A DNA stretch of 7,715 nt from Kiritimatiellia bacterium (GTDB lineage: Bacteria; Verrucomicrobiota; Kiritimatiellia; RFP12; UBA1067), in contig JAKSOY010000217.1 in NCBI GenBank assembly GCA_024405255.1, positions 1 through 7,715 on the forward strand, written 5' to 3'. This document shows positions 1 through 5,222 of this stretch, piece by piece. A program made the position numbers and the translations under genes. The notes under the pieces were generated by a model. It was given only the letters and a program-made list of their open reading frames with translations, searched no databases and was not told where the DNA came from. Positions within the stretch are counted from its first letter, which is position 1, and each line of letters starts with the position of its first letter.

Positions 1-56
1 AGTGCGTCTGCTTTGGGAGCAGAATGTCGGAGGTTCAAATCCTCTCGCTCCGACCA
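1..56 (+). tRNA. tRNA-Pro(UGG), 3' part (5' end outside the window)
   Basis: This is the 3' part of a proline tRNA. The anticodon stem pairs 7-11 with 19-23 around a 7-nt loop (12-18) carrying anticodon TGG at 14-16. The T stem pairs 29-33 with 41-45 (one G-U) around loop TTCAAAT. The 3' acceptor strand CGCTCCG is at 46-52, the discriminator A is at 53 and an encoded CCA at 54-56. The acceptor 5' strand and most of the D arm lie before position 1. Proline tRNA genes are frequent integration sites for mobile elements. No second copy of this 3' end is visible in the window, so I cannot say that the tRNA itself is the attachment site here. Confidence 0.93.
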
Positions 57-58
57 CT

Positions 59-99
59 TCTCACGGGTACAAAAGGACGACAGTCCGCGCCGTGTGAGA
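59..99 (+). other. Structured trailer hairpin downstream of tRNA-Pro
   Basis: TCTCAC at 59-64 pairs with GTGAGA at 94-99, extended by GG (66-67) with CC (90-91) around a small bulge. A second small hairpin lies inside it: GGAC 75-78 with GTCC 83-86. It starts three bases after the tRNA CCA and ends before the terminator, so it would be part of the tRNA primary transcript. A processing structure or part of an attachment site are both possible. This is read directly from base pairing and no family is recognised. Confidence 0.4.
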
Positions 100-110
100 T
101 ACAGATCACG

Positions 111-136
111 AAACGCCGCTTTCTCGCGGCGTTTTT
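111..136 (+). terminator. Rho-independent terminator of the tRNA-Pro transcript
   Basis: A perfect 9-bp stem, AAACGCCGC (111-119) with GCGGCGTTT (126-134), encloses loop TTTCTC, and a run of five T's (132-136) overlaps its 3' end. This is a classical intrinsic terminator about 55 bases after the tRNA. It marks the probable end of host tRNA transcription and a natural limit between host and element. Confidence 0.85.
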
Positions 137-341
137 GTGCATATAGACAATGCGAGGTCGGTTGTTAGAATGATTGGACGCTGGTTCTCTGGCCGGATTC
201 GCCCCCGATTCTCCGAATTTTCTAACGCGGTTCAAAAGTAGTTCAGACTGCGCCCCGCCTAATAAACAAAGGGGATCGCGGCCTTGGGCAAGGTTGATGA
301 GCGCGGACTGTCAGGCTTTGCGTATGAGAATCAAGCCGATG
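137..341. other. Non-coding stretch between tRNA terminator and leftward operon; possible element junction
   Basis: I see no convincing gene here. Open frames crossing it on the plus strand are antisense to the leftward operon. It contains a 7-bp inverted repeat, GTTAGAA (164-170) and TTCTAAC (220-226), and a short CCTTG/CAAGG repeat near 283-294. No U-tailed terminator for the leftward operon is visible. If the element is inserted next to the tRNA, its end probably falls here, but no direct repeat that would prove it can be seen. Confidence 0.4.
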
Positions 342-878
342 TCAAACGACACGCGAGTGGATTCCGAGATAGCCGTTGAAGCATTTCTCGTCCATCACGG
401 CGGCGCACAGGCACCTCAAAGTGGTGCTGCCGTTCACCAGCCGCCCAAAGGTGCTGTCGGGCATTTTCATTTGGCTGGCCATCGCCTGCTTCGTGTTTTT
501 GTTGAGATGATCGCGGAAGGAGTAGTAGTTCTTCTCGCGCAACTTGGCAAGGGCCTTGATTTGGCTCTTGAAGAACTTCTCGAGGCGTTCTCGTTTGGCA
601 ATGGGCTTTTCACGCGGCGGTTTGAGCGCCTCACCGGTGATGATATCCTTGTTCGTCGGACGAGGCTTCGGCTTGAGGCTCTGGATGGCCTCGAGCATTT
701 CCGCATGGCGACGTTCTGCCGGATCGACCGTCAGCGTGAGCGGATGGAAATTCGCCTTCGAGATTGCGATGTGTCCGGCGTTCGCCCGCGCTACGGCATC
801 AGCCGCCGCCAGGGCTTTGGCGTTGGCCCGGACCAATGCGGCTAATGCTTTTTCGTGCTCTCGCTCTTCCCGCGTCAT
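342..878 (-). CDS. Hypothetical protein, 178 aa, Ala/Lys-rich, with HTH-like C-terminus; third gene of the GNAT operon
   Basis: I do not recognise the family. The N-terminal third (about residues 1-35) is Ala/Glu/Arg-rich and probably helical. Residues 65-115 are very rich in Lys/Arg/Pro and may bind nucleic acid. Residues 128-165 look like a Cro/XRE-type helix-turn-helix: a QAMASQM helix, the turn KMPDST, then FGRLVNGST, the pattern of a recognition helix ending in 'NG'. It has Cys at 156, 158 and 166 but no zinc motif. Its ATG lies 7 nt after the GNAT stop codon and is preceded by AAGG, so it should be co-transcribed with that gene and is probably last in the operon. A regulator or third component of a toxin-antitoxin-like unit is an inference from position and the HTH-like pattern. 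The protein could equally be unrelated cargo. Confidence 0.75.
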   Translation of the reverse strand: MTREEREHEKALAALVRANAKALAAADAVARANAGHIAISKANFHPLTLTVDPAERRHAEMLEAIQSLKPKPRPTNKDIITGEALKPPREKPIAKRERLEKFFKSQIKALAKLREKNYYSFRDHLNKNTKQAMASQMKMPDSTFGRLVNGSTTLRCLCAAVMDEKCFNGYLGIHSRVV

Positions 879-885
879 CTTCGCC

Positions 886-1470
886 TTACTTCAAGAAGGA
901 AAACATCAGATCGTAGACGACGCCGTCCTCTTCGGAAACGCGCGAATCAAACGGAACGAATCCGTTCTTGCGGTAGAAGTCATCAAGCTTCGCGTTGCCC
1001 TGCTCCTTCTCGATGAAGATGACTTGCCCGCCGACTTGCTTCTTGGCGATGCGCAATTCGTCCTTGGCGAGATCCAAGAGCTGGCAGCCCTCGATCAGCT
1101 CCCCGTTCTCGGCATTGAAGTTCTTTCCGATCTGGGCGATGAGATAAGCCGAGACATTGAACTTCCGTGTGGCGGGGTCGATCTTTGCAAAGCGCTCGAT
1201 GCGTTTCCGCTGACTGCCGCTGAGAATGGCTTCGGAAAACGAGATGGGCTTGTGGGCGAGCGCAAAGTACCCGACGCAAAGCCCGGTATCCTCGTCAAAG
1301 ACCAGGTGCGTGACGGAGGAACTCATGGCCGTGAAGTCGATGGCGTTCGCCTTCAGGTAATGGTCGACTTCGGGATTGTGCTTGCAGGAGAACGACTCGA
1401 AGACTGTCTCGACGAACTCTCGACCTTCGGACGCCAGCAGGTCAGACAGATTGCGGACAAAGAGCGCCAT
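886..1470 (-). CDS. GNAT-family N-acetyltransferase, probable toxin-like member (194 aa)
   Basis: The protein looks like a GCN5-related N-acetyltransferase, which transfers an acetyl group from acetyl-CoA to an amine. The N-terminal part, FSCKHNPEVDHYLKANA (27-43) followed by a strand THLVFDEDTGLCVGYFALA (54-72), has the 'F-C-x(n)-hhD-YLK-x-A' and 'V-G-Y-F-A-L' pattern of GNATs that include toxin members. The acetyl-CoA loop region (about 108-130, AYLIAQIGKN...) is divergent and lacks the classical Q-x-x-G-x-G. The C-terminal strand and helix GGQVIFIEKE (147-156) and KLDDFYRKNGFVPF (161-174) are the usual GNAT end, FYxKxGF. Length fits the family. Its ATG overlaps the stop of the upstream 65-aa gene (TAATG) and has no obvious Shine-Dalgarno of its own, which suggests translational coupling. 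Acetyltransferase fold: fairly sure. Toxin role and substrate (aminoacyl-tRNA in known GNAT toxins): inferred only. Confidence 0.85.
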   Translation of the reverse strand: MALFVRNLSDLLASEGREFVETVFESFSCKHNPEVDHYLKANAIDFTAMSSSVTHLVFDEDTGLCVGYFALAHKPISFSEAILSGSQRKRIERFAKIDPATRKFNVSAYLIAQIGKNFNAENGELIEGCQLLDLAKDELRIAKKQVGGQVIFIEKEQGNAKLDDFYRKNGFVPFDSRVSEEDGVVYDLMFSFLK

Positions 1471-1667
1471 TAGACGGAAGCGGCTCGACGCGCGTAGGGA
1501 CTGCGACGGAAGAAGCTGTGCGCCTCCTCGTCGGACGAGAAATGGACGGCCTTCACCGAAGGCTGCGGCTGCGGCCAGTGGTCCGTGGAAAGGAAAGCAT
1601 CGACAAAGGCCCTGACGGCAGTCGGGTCTTTGAGCTCGAAATTTGCAGTGATGCTTGAAGTTGCCAT
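1470..1667 (-). CDS. Small protein upstream of GNAT, candidate antitoxin (65 aa)
   Basis: This is the first gene of the leftward operon. It begins MATSSITANFELKDPTAVRAF, like small proteins I know immediately upstream of this GNAT type ('M-A-T-x-S-I-x-x-N-F-x-h-K-D-P', then a helix). The C-terminal part is basic (RRSPYARRAAS, 54-64). No ribbon-helix-helix typical of DUF1778 antitoxins is evident. The start is well supported: GAGGA at 1674-1678 lies 6 nt before the ATG, and a strong promoter lies just upstream. The stop overlaps the GNAT start by one base (TAATG), so the two proteins are probably made together. Antitoxin is inferred from size, order and coupling. A GNAT partner or specificity subunit is the alternative. 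Confidence 0.75.
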   Translation of the reverse strand: MATSSITANFELKDPTAVRAFVDAFLSTDHWPQPQPSVKAVHFSSDEEAHSFFRRSPYARRAASV

Positions 1668-1689
1668 ATTAATTCCTCAAAACGCGAAT

Positions 1690-1718
1690 ATTATAGCATC
1701 TTTTGATGCTGCGGGCAA
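1690..1718 (-). promoter_or_regulatory. Sigma70-type promoter of the leftward GNAT operon
   Basis: On the minus strand, TTGCCC (1713-1718) is separated by exactly 17 bases from a perfect TATAAT (1690-1695). Transcription would start near 1683, about 16 nt before the ATG of the 65-aa gene, leaving just room for its GAGGA ribosome binding site. This is the best promoter in the window. Confidence 0.8.
1695..1710. promoter_or_regulatory. Candidate operator: palindrome inside the promoter spacer
   Basis: AGCATC-TTTT-GATGCT is a perfect 6-bp inverted repeat with a 4-bp centre. It occupies most of the spacer between -10 and -35 and shares one base with the -10. A bound dimer would block RNA polymerase. 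Autoregulation by a product of the operon (the 65-aa protein or the HTH-like 178-aa protein) is the natural inference. I found no second copy of the palindrome in the window. Confidence 0.5.
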
Positions 1719-1782
1719 CAGCGGCCTGTCGATTGTCGAAATTTTCGGGAAAAAGATTCTCGCCGACGGTAATGAACGGGGC

Positions 1783-1893
1783 ATGAGTACGAATCACAAC
1801 ATCAAGACGGACACCTCGGTGCGGTATGAAGATCTGGCGCGACTCCTTGCGGGAGTCCTGGAGCGGCTTGAGAAAGCCCCTAAAAGCGCTTGA
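1783..1893 (+). CDS. Possible small peptide (36 aa), unrecognised
   Basis: ATG at 1783 opens a 36-residue frame with a short polar N-terminus and an amphipathic, leucine-rich helix (YEDLARLLAGVLERLEK) at about residues 15-31. The upstream sequence is only a weak ribosome binding site (GGGG). A five-codon frame starting at 1772 overlaps its start. A very weak divergent promoter (TTGTCG 1733-1738, GATTCT 1755-1760) could serve it. It lies between the GNAT operon promoter and the DUF2924 gene. The frame stays open further upstream, opposite the 65-aa gene, without a better start. It may be a real small helical protein or chance; I know no homologue. Confidence 0.3.
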   Translation: MSTNHNIKTDTSVRYEDLARLLAGVLERLEKAPKSA

Positions 1894-1919
1894 TAGTACC
1901 GCACGGGTATGGTTGTATA
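1890..1919 (+). promoter_or_regulatory. Weak candidate promoter for the DUF2924-recombinase operon
   Basis: TTGATA (1890-1895) and TGTATA (1914-1919) are 18 bases apart. Transcription would start near 1926, about 20 nt before the DUF2924 ATG and just ahead of its ribosome binding site. The -35 is good and the -10 is only fair. The site overlaps the stop of the possible 36-aa frame. Confidence 0.3.
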
Positions 1920-1946
1920 CGCTACAGTAAAGAGAAAGGAAATCTT

Positions 1947-2372
1947 ATGCACCGACTGCCATCGGAACTGATCGCCGAGATCAACGGGCTTGAAGCGCTG
2001 GATGCACGGGCGCTTCATCGACATTATCGAGCCGAGCTCGCGGATGTGCCGCATTGCGCCATCAGCGGACTCCTCCGTGCCATCATCGCCTACAAGATTC
2101 AGGAGCGATATTACGGAATCACCTTGGAGGAGCCCGTGCGGCGAAAGCTTGCTGAAGCGGCGGACGACGGGTCGCGGCTGAAGCCTCTCGCGTCACAGAT
2201 GCTGCCGGGCACACGACTGATCCGGCGTTGGCAAGGCAAGGATTACGAAGCGATCGTCCGTTCGGACGGTCGCTTTGAGTTTAATGGGGAAGTGTTCGGA
2301 TCGCTTTCGGGTATCGCTCGAAAGATTACCGGCACCAATTGGAACGGCAAACTCTTCTGGGGGATCAAGTAA
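1947..2372 (+). CDS. DUF2924 family protein (141 aa), coupled to the recombinase
   Basis: The C-terminal half carries the DUF2924 pattern as I know it: PGTRLIRRWQGKDYEAIV (87-104), then the FEFNGEVFGSLSGIARKITGTNWNGKLFWG stretch (110-139), i.e. 'G-x-x-L-x-R-x-W-x-G', 'F-x-x-NG', 'S-L-S-x-I-A-R-x-I-T-G-T-x-W-x-G-x-x-F-x-G'. The N-terminal half is helical and basic. The function of the family is not established. It commonly precedes a large serine recombinase, as here, and a role as accessory or directionality factor is inference. The ATG at 1947 is chosen because AGAAAGGA (1933-1940) lies 6 nt upstream; an ATG at 1890 lacks such a site. Its TAA overlaps the recombinase ATG by one base. Confidence 0.88.
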   Translation: MHRLPSELIAEINGLEALDARALHRHYRAELADVPHCAISGLLRAIIAYKIQERYYGITLEEPVRRKLAEAADDGSRLKPLASQMLPGTRLIRRWQGKDYEAIVRSDGRFEFNGEVFGSLSGIARKITGTNWNGKLFWGIK

Positions 2373-4000
2373 TGGCGGCAAGGAATGAGATCAAGCGTTG
2401 TGCGGTCTACACGCGCAAATCGACAGAGGAAGGCCTGGAACTCGAGTTCAACTCGCTCGACGCCCAGTTCGAGGCCTGCTCGTCCTACATCAAAAGTCAG
2501 GTGTCGAACGGATGGCACCTCATTGACAAGCGGTACGATGACGGCGGTTATTCCGGCGGCAACGTGAATCGCCCGGGCCTGAAGGAGCTGCAACGCGACA
2601 TTGAAAACGGGAAGATCGACATCGTTGTCGTTTACAAGATCGACCGTCTTTCGCGTTCGCTGTGCGACTTTACCGACCTCTCCAAGCTCTTTGAGCAGCA
2701 CGGCGTGAGCTTTGTCTCGGTCACGCAGCAGATCGACACGTCGAATGCGGCGGGACGAATGATGCTGAACATTCTGATGTCCTTCGCGCAGTTCGAGCGG
2801 GAGATGACTGCGGACCGCATTCGGGACAAGATCTTCGCCACGCGCAAAAAGGGACTGTGGACGGGCGGTGTGACGCCGTTTGGCTATAAGGTCGTTGAGA
2901 AGCAGCTTGAGGTCGACCCTCTGACGGCAGATGCCGTGCGGATGATGTTCAGGCGTTACGCGGCGACGGGTTCGTCTCGCCAAGTCGCACGGGAACTCAA
3001 CGCGGCGAAAGTCGTGCGGCCCAACGGCGGACATTGGCTGCCCCGCCATGTGACGACACTTCTGCGCAACTGCATTTACATCGGCAAGCTGCCGATCAAG
3101 CGGACGGGCGACATGTTCGACGGCATTCATGAAGCGATCGTCGACGAGGCGACGTGGAATGCCGTTCAGCGGATTCTCGACGAGAATCGCCCGAGCGAAA
3201 CGAAGATGTCGCACCGCGAGACGCTTGCCCCGCTGAAAGGACTTCTCAAGTGCGGGACATGCGGAAGCGCAATGGCTCCCGTGTTCTCGAACTACAAGGG
3301 ACGCAAAAACCGCCACTACATCTATTATCGGTGCGTGAAGGACGCAAAGCGCATCGATCACACCTGCCCGATCCGCAATGTCTCGGCGGAGGTGATCGAC
3401 CGTCTCGTCTATCAGCGGATTGGCCGTGTGTTGCAACGCCCGGACGTCATTCGTCTGGTTGCGGGTGGCGATGCCGACAAGGCGGCGACCTTCCGTCGTG
3501 CGACATCGGACATGGAGGCCTTCTGGGAGAACATGGTGCCCGCCGAGAGAGATCGCCTGTTCCGTCTGCTCGTCCGCGAGGTTCTGCTCTTCCCCGACAA
3601 GGTGGAGATCGTCTTGATGCTGCCGGAAGGCGAAGAGCATGACATCGTCTCCTGCTCCTTCAAGACCAATCTCGGACGCTCGTGTGTGGTGGTGCCGAAC
3701 GATGACGGCAGCAGCAAGGACGAGCCCGAGAAGATGGCCGTTCTGACGGCGCTCGGGCGAAGCGTCAACTGGTGCGAGCTGCTGACCTCGGCAACCTACA
3801 AGAACAAGCAGGCGCTCGCCAAGGCGCTTGGGTTGAGTCCGTCGTACCTGACCAAGCTGCTGCGCTTCCCGTTCCTCTCGCCGATCCTGGTCTCGAAGAT
3901 CGTGAACGGCGAACTGCCCGAAGCTTCGGTGACGAAACTGCTGGAAATCAACTCGCCGTTCTGGGCGGATCACGAGATCGAAAATCCCAATAACATCTGA
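2372..4000 (+). CDS. Large serine recombinase (integrase/excisionase), 542 aa
   Basis: This protein catalyses site-specific DNA strand exchange through a serine-DNA covalent link, inserting and excising the element. The resolvase-type catalytic domain (about 9-150) has the nucleophile in CAVYTRKS (Ser17), NSLDAQ (28-32), DDGGYSGG (56-63), KIDRLSR (89-95) and the GRMMLNILMSFAQFERE motif (128-144). A 'recombinase' domain follows (about 160-275, starting GLWTGGVTPFGY). Next is a zinc ribbon with Cys294, Cys297, Cys321 and Cys332. The end (about 455-530) has the HTH-like segment QALAKALGLSPSYLTKLLRF, typical of the subfamily linked to DUF2924. The long coiled-coil seen in Actinobacterial phage integrases looks shortened. 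The start at 2372 follows from the TAATG overlap with DUF2924 and the GGGGGA site before it. All expected catalytic motifs are present, so it is probably active. Confidence 0.96.
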   Translation: MAARNEIKRCAVYTRKSTEEGLELEFNSLDAQFEACSSYIKSQVSNGWHLIDKRYDDGGYSGGNVNRPGLKELQRDIENGKIDIVVVYKIDRLSRSLCDFTDLSKLFEQHGVSFVSVTQQIDTSNAAGRMMLNILMSFAQFEREMTADRIRDKIFATRKKGLWTGGVTPFGYKVVEKQLEVDPLTADAVRMMFRRYAATGSSRQVARELNAAKVVRPNGGHWLPRHVTTLLRNCIYIGKLPIKRTGDMFDGIHEAIVDEATWNAVQRILDENRPSETKMSHRETLAPLKGLLKCGTCGSAMAPVFSNYKGRKNRHYIYYRCVKDAKRIDHTCPIRNVSAEVIDRLVYQRIGRVLQRPDVIRLVAGGDADKAATFRRATSDMEAFWENMVPAERDRLFRLLVREVLLFPDKVEIVLMLPEGEEHDIVSCSFKTNLGRSCVVVPNDDGSSKDEPEKMAVLTALGRSVNWCELLTSATYKNKQALAKALGLSPSYLTKLLRFPFLSPILVSKIVNGELPEASVTKLLEINSPFWADHEIENPNNI

Positions 4001-4036
4001 GATGCGGGATTGGGATTGGGAAATCGAAAAAATCTG

Positions 4037-4071
4037 AGGCCTGTCCTTATTGGGCGGGCTTCACTTCTCTT
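4037..4071 (+). terminator. Weak terminator-like stem-loop after the recombinase
   Basis: A 10-bp stem pairs 4037-4046 (AGGCCTGTCC) with 4052-4061 (GGGCGGGCTT), including G-U pairs, around loop TTATT. It is followed by a pyrimidine-rich but broken T stretch (CACTTCTCTTT). It could end the integration transcript. The tail is poor, so confidence is low. Confidence 0.4.
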
Positions 4072-4122
4072 TGGAAAAGGTGCCTGAATCACTCTGAATA
4101 ACCGGGATTTCTCCGCAACCTT

Positions 4123-4152
4123 GGAGACTCTGCGCATGGTGCGTGGAGCTCC
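4123..4152 (+). promoter_or_regulatory. Strong hairpin in the leader of the sigma-factor gene
   Basis: GGAG (4123-4126) plus CTCTGCGCA (4128-4136) pair with TGCGTGGAG (4140-4148) plus CTCC (4149-4152), giving 13 pairs with one bulged A, two wobbles and loop TGG. It ends 8 bases before the AAAGGAG ribosome binding site (4161-4167) of the sigma gene and has no U-tract. It may control translation or stability of the mRNA, or bind a protein at the DNA level. Confidence 0.45.
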
Positions 4153-4173
4153 GAGAATCAAAAGGAGAATCCG

Positions 4174-4761
4174 ATGTCAGGAGTGGTTACTCATCCTGTT
4201 CCGGACACGCCCTTTACGGACGATGTCCTCAAACACATCACCGCTGTCGCTCACAAGTTGGCGCGAAAGTACAATCGGAACGTACAAGACGAGGAAGACA
4301 TCAGAAGTCAGTTCATCGAACGGCTGATGAAGGCCTTCCCGAAGTACGATCCGAAGCTCAGTTGCTACTACACGTTCGCCCAACGTGTGGTGGACTGCGA
4401 ACGCGGACATGTCGAACGGAAACTGAATCAACGCTACCGCGAGGAAAGCGTGACGGTTTCCCTCTACGACCGCGCCGACAGGAGACGCGATGACAAGTCG
4501 CGGTGGATTGATATCCTGAAGAGTCCTTACGGAAACATGGAGGTTGATCTGAACAAGATCGACCTCTGCGACACGGTTGATGCACTCGACCCGGTTGGTC
4601 GGGCAATCGCCAATCGATACAAGGAAGGTTACTCGTGGTCGGAGATCGCGGAGGAGATGAATCTCTCGGTTTCCGACTTCTTCAAGAAGGTCAAGCCGCT
4701 GTTCCTCAAAAATCTGCGCCGAGCGTATTTCGGTCCGGAAAAAAGGACGGGCAAGCGGTAA
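4174..4761 (+). CDS. Element-encoded sigma70-like RNA polymerase sigma factor (195 aa)
   Basis: This appears to be a two-domain (ECF-size) sigma factor that would redirect host RNA polymerase. Region 2 (about 20-88) includes DEEDIRSQFIERLMKAFPKYDPKLSCYYTF and VDCERGHVERK, the 'D-x-E-D-h-x-Q-x-x-h-x-R-h-h-x-x-h-P-x-h-D-P-x-x' pattern. Region 4 (about 135-185) is LDPVGRAIANRYKEGYSWSEIAEEMNLSVSDFFKKV, with the YSWSEIAEEMNLS helix-turn-helix. A charged linker (90-130) separates the two. The start at 4174 has AAAGGAG six bases upstream. No anti-sigma gene is adjacent. The stop codon is followed at once by a strong hairpin. Its place between the integration and replication genes suggests control of element genes, which is an inference. 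A sigma-like regulator that no longer binds polymerase is an alternative. Confidence 0.82.
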   Translation: MSGVVTHPVPDTPFTDDVLKHITAVAHKLARKYNRNVQDEEDIRSQFIERLMKAFPKYDPKLSCYYTFAQRVVDCERGHVERKLNQRYREESVTVSLYDRADRRRDDKSRWIDILKSPYGNMEVDLNKIDLCDTVDALDPVGRAIANRYKEGYSWSEIAEEMNLSVSDFFKKVKPLFLKNLRRAYFGPEKRTGKR

Positions 4762-4763
4762 TG

Positions 4764-4807
4764 AACGAGACAGGAGAGACACGGTGGTCGTGTCTCTCCT
4801 GTTCGTT
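4764..4807 (+). terminator. Long hairpin between sigma factor and DUF669 gene (terminator-like, no U-tract)
   Basis: ACAGGAGAGACAC (4770-4782) pairs perfectly with GTGTCTCTCCTGT (4790-4802) around a 7-nt loop. Five more pairs (4764-4768 with 4803-4807) follow after a bulged G, 18 pairs in all. It begins 2 nt after the sigma-factor stop and ends 7 nt before the AAAGG site of the next gene. The expected run of T's is missing. It is probably a partial terminator, an mRNA stabiliser or a processing site that sets different levels for the two genes. Confidence 0.55.
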
Positions 4808-4826
4808 ATAAAGGAAAGGTCTGAAT

Positions 4827-5222
4827 ATGGCAGAATTGAAAGTGAAGGTTCACGAAACGGAATCGTGGAACTGTGTGGACGTTGTCCCGGACGGTGAATA
4901 TACGGCCGTCGTCATCAAGTCGGATGTCCGTCTGTCGCGGAGCCGCAAGAGCCGGCGTATGCGGCTTCTGTTGAAGATTACCGAAGGAGAGTTCAGCGGC
5001 TACAGGCTGTTGGATTGCACCTATCTGATGCACAGCCAGCCGGCTCCCGTCTTGCATGGACGTCGCAAGTTGGCGGCCTTGTGCGTGGCGACCGGCATCA
5101 ATGCGCTCGGCGACTCCTCGCAGTTTCATGACATTCCGATCAGGATCATCGTTCGGAATCGATATGACCGCAACGGGAAGCCGGCAAGTGAGATTCGTGA
5201 ATGGGAAAGGATTGAAGCATGA
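4827..5222 (+). CDS. DUF669 family protein (131 aa), phage replication-associated
   Basis: The protein follows the DUF669 pattern: PDGEYTAVVIKSDVRLSRSRKSRRMRLLLKITEGEFSGYRLLDCTYL (21-67), i.e. 'P-x-G-x-Y-x-x-x-I-x-x-S', then 'L-x-x-x-h-x-h-h-x-G-E-F-x-G-R/Y-x-L-x-D', then a helix with LAALCVATG (82-90) and a closing strand IPIRIIVRNRYDRNGKPASEIREW (103-126). DUF669 proteins are found in phage and prophage replication modules and resemble OB-fold single-strand DNA binding proteins; the biochemical role is not well defined. AAAGG (4815-4819) lies 7 nt before the ATG. The gene overlaps the primase start by 4 bases (ATGA), indicating tight co-translation. Family: fairly sure. Single-strand binding: inferred. 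Confidence 0.82.
   Translation: MAELKVKVHETESWNCVDVVPDGEYTAVVIKSDVRLSRSRKSRRMRLLLKITEGEFSGYRLLDCTYLMHSQPAPVLHGRRKLAALCVATGINALGDSSQFHDIPIRIIVRNRYDRNGKPASEIREWERIEA

Noticed and set aside
174..845. Long open plus-strand frame (223 codons) over the left region
   Set aside because: It is antisense to the 178-aa gene, starts without a ribosome binding site, and its sequence has no recognisable domain. GC-rich coding DNA commonly leaves such open antisense frames.
544..1473. 309-codon plus-strand frame opposite the GNAT gene
   Set aside because: The minus-strand GNAT has recognisable motifs, coupling and a strong promoter. The plus-strand frame has none of these and spans two genes of the opposite operon.
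2243..3973. 576-codon minus-strand frame opposite the recombinase
   Set aside because: The plus-strand recombinase is unmistakable. The antisense frame is a mirror of its codon bias, rich in Arg/His/Val, with no domain and no start signals.
4004..4021. GGGATTGGGATTGGG after the recombinase as a G-quadruplex
   Set aside because: Only three G-triplets are present, one short of a standard intramolecular quadruplex. It is noted as a small tandem repeat only.
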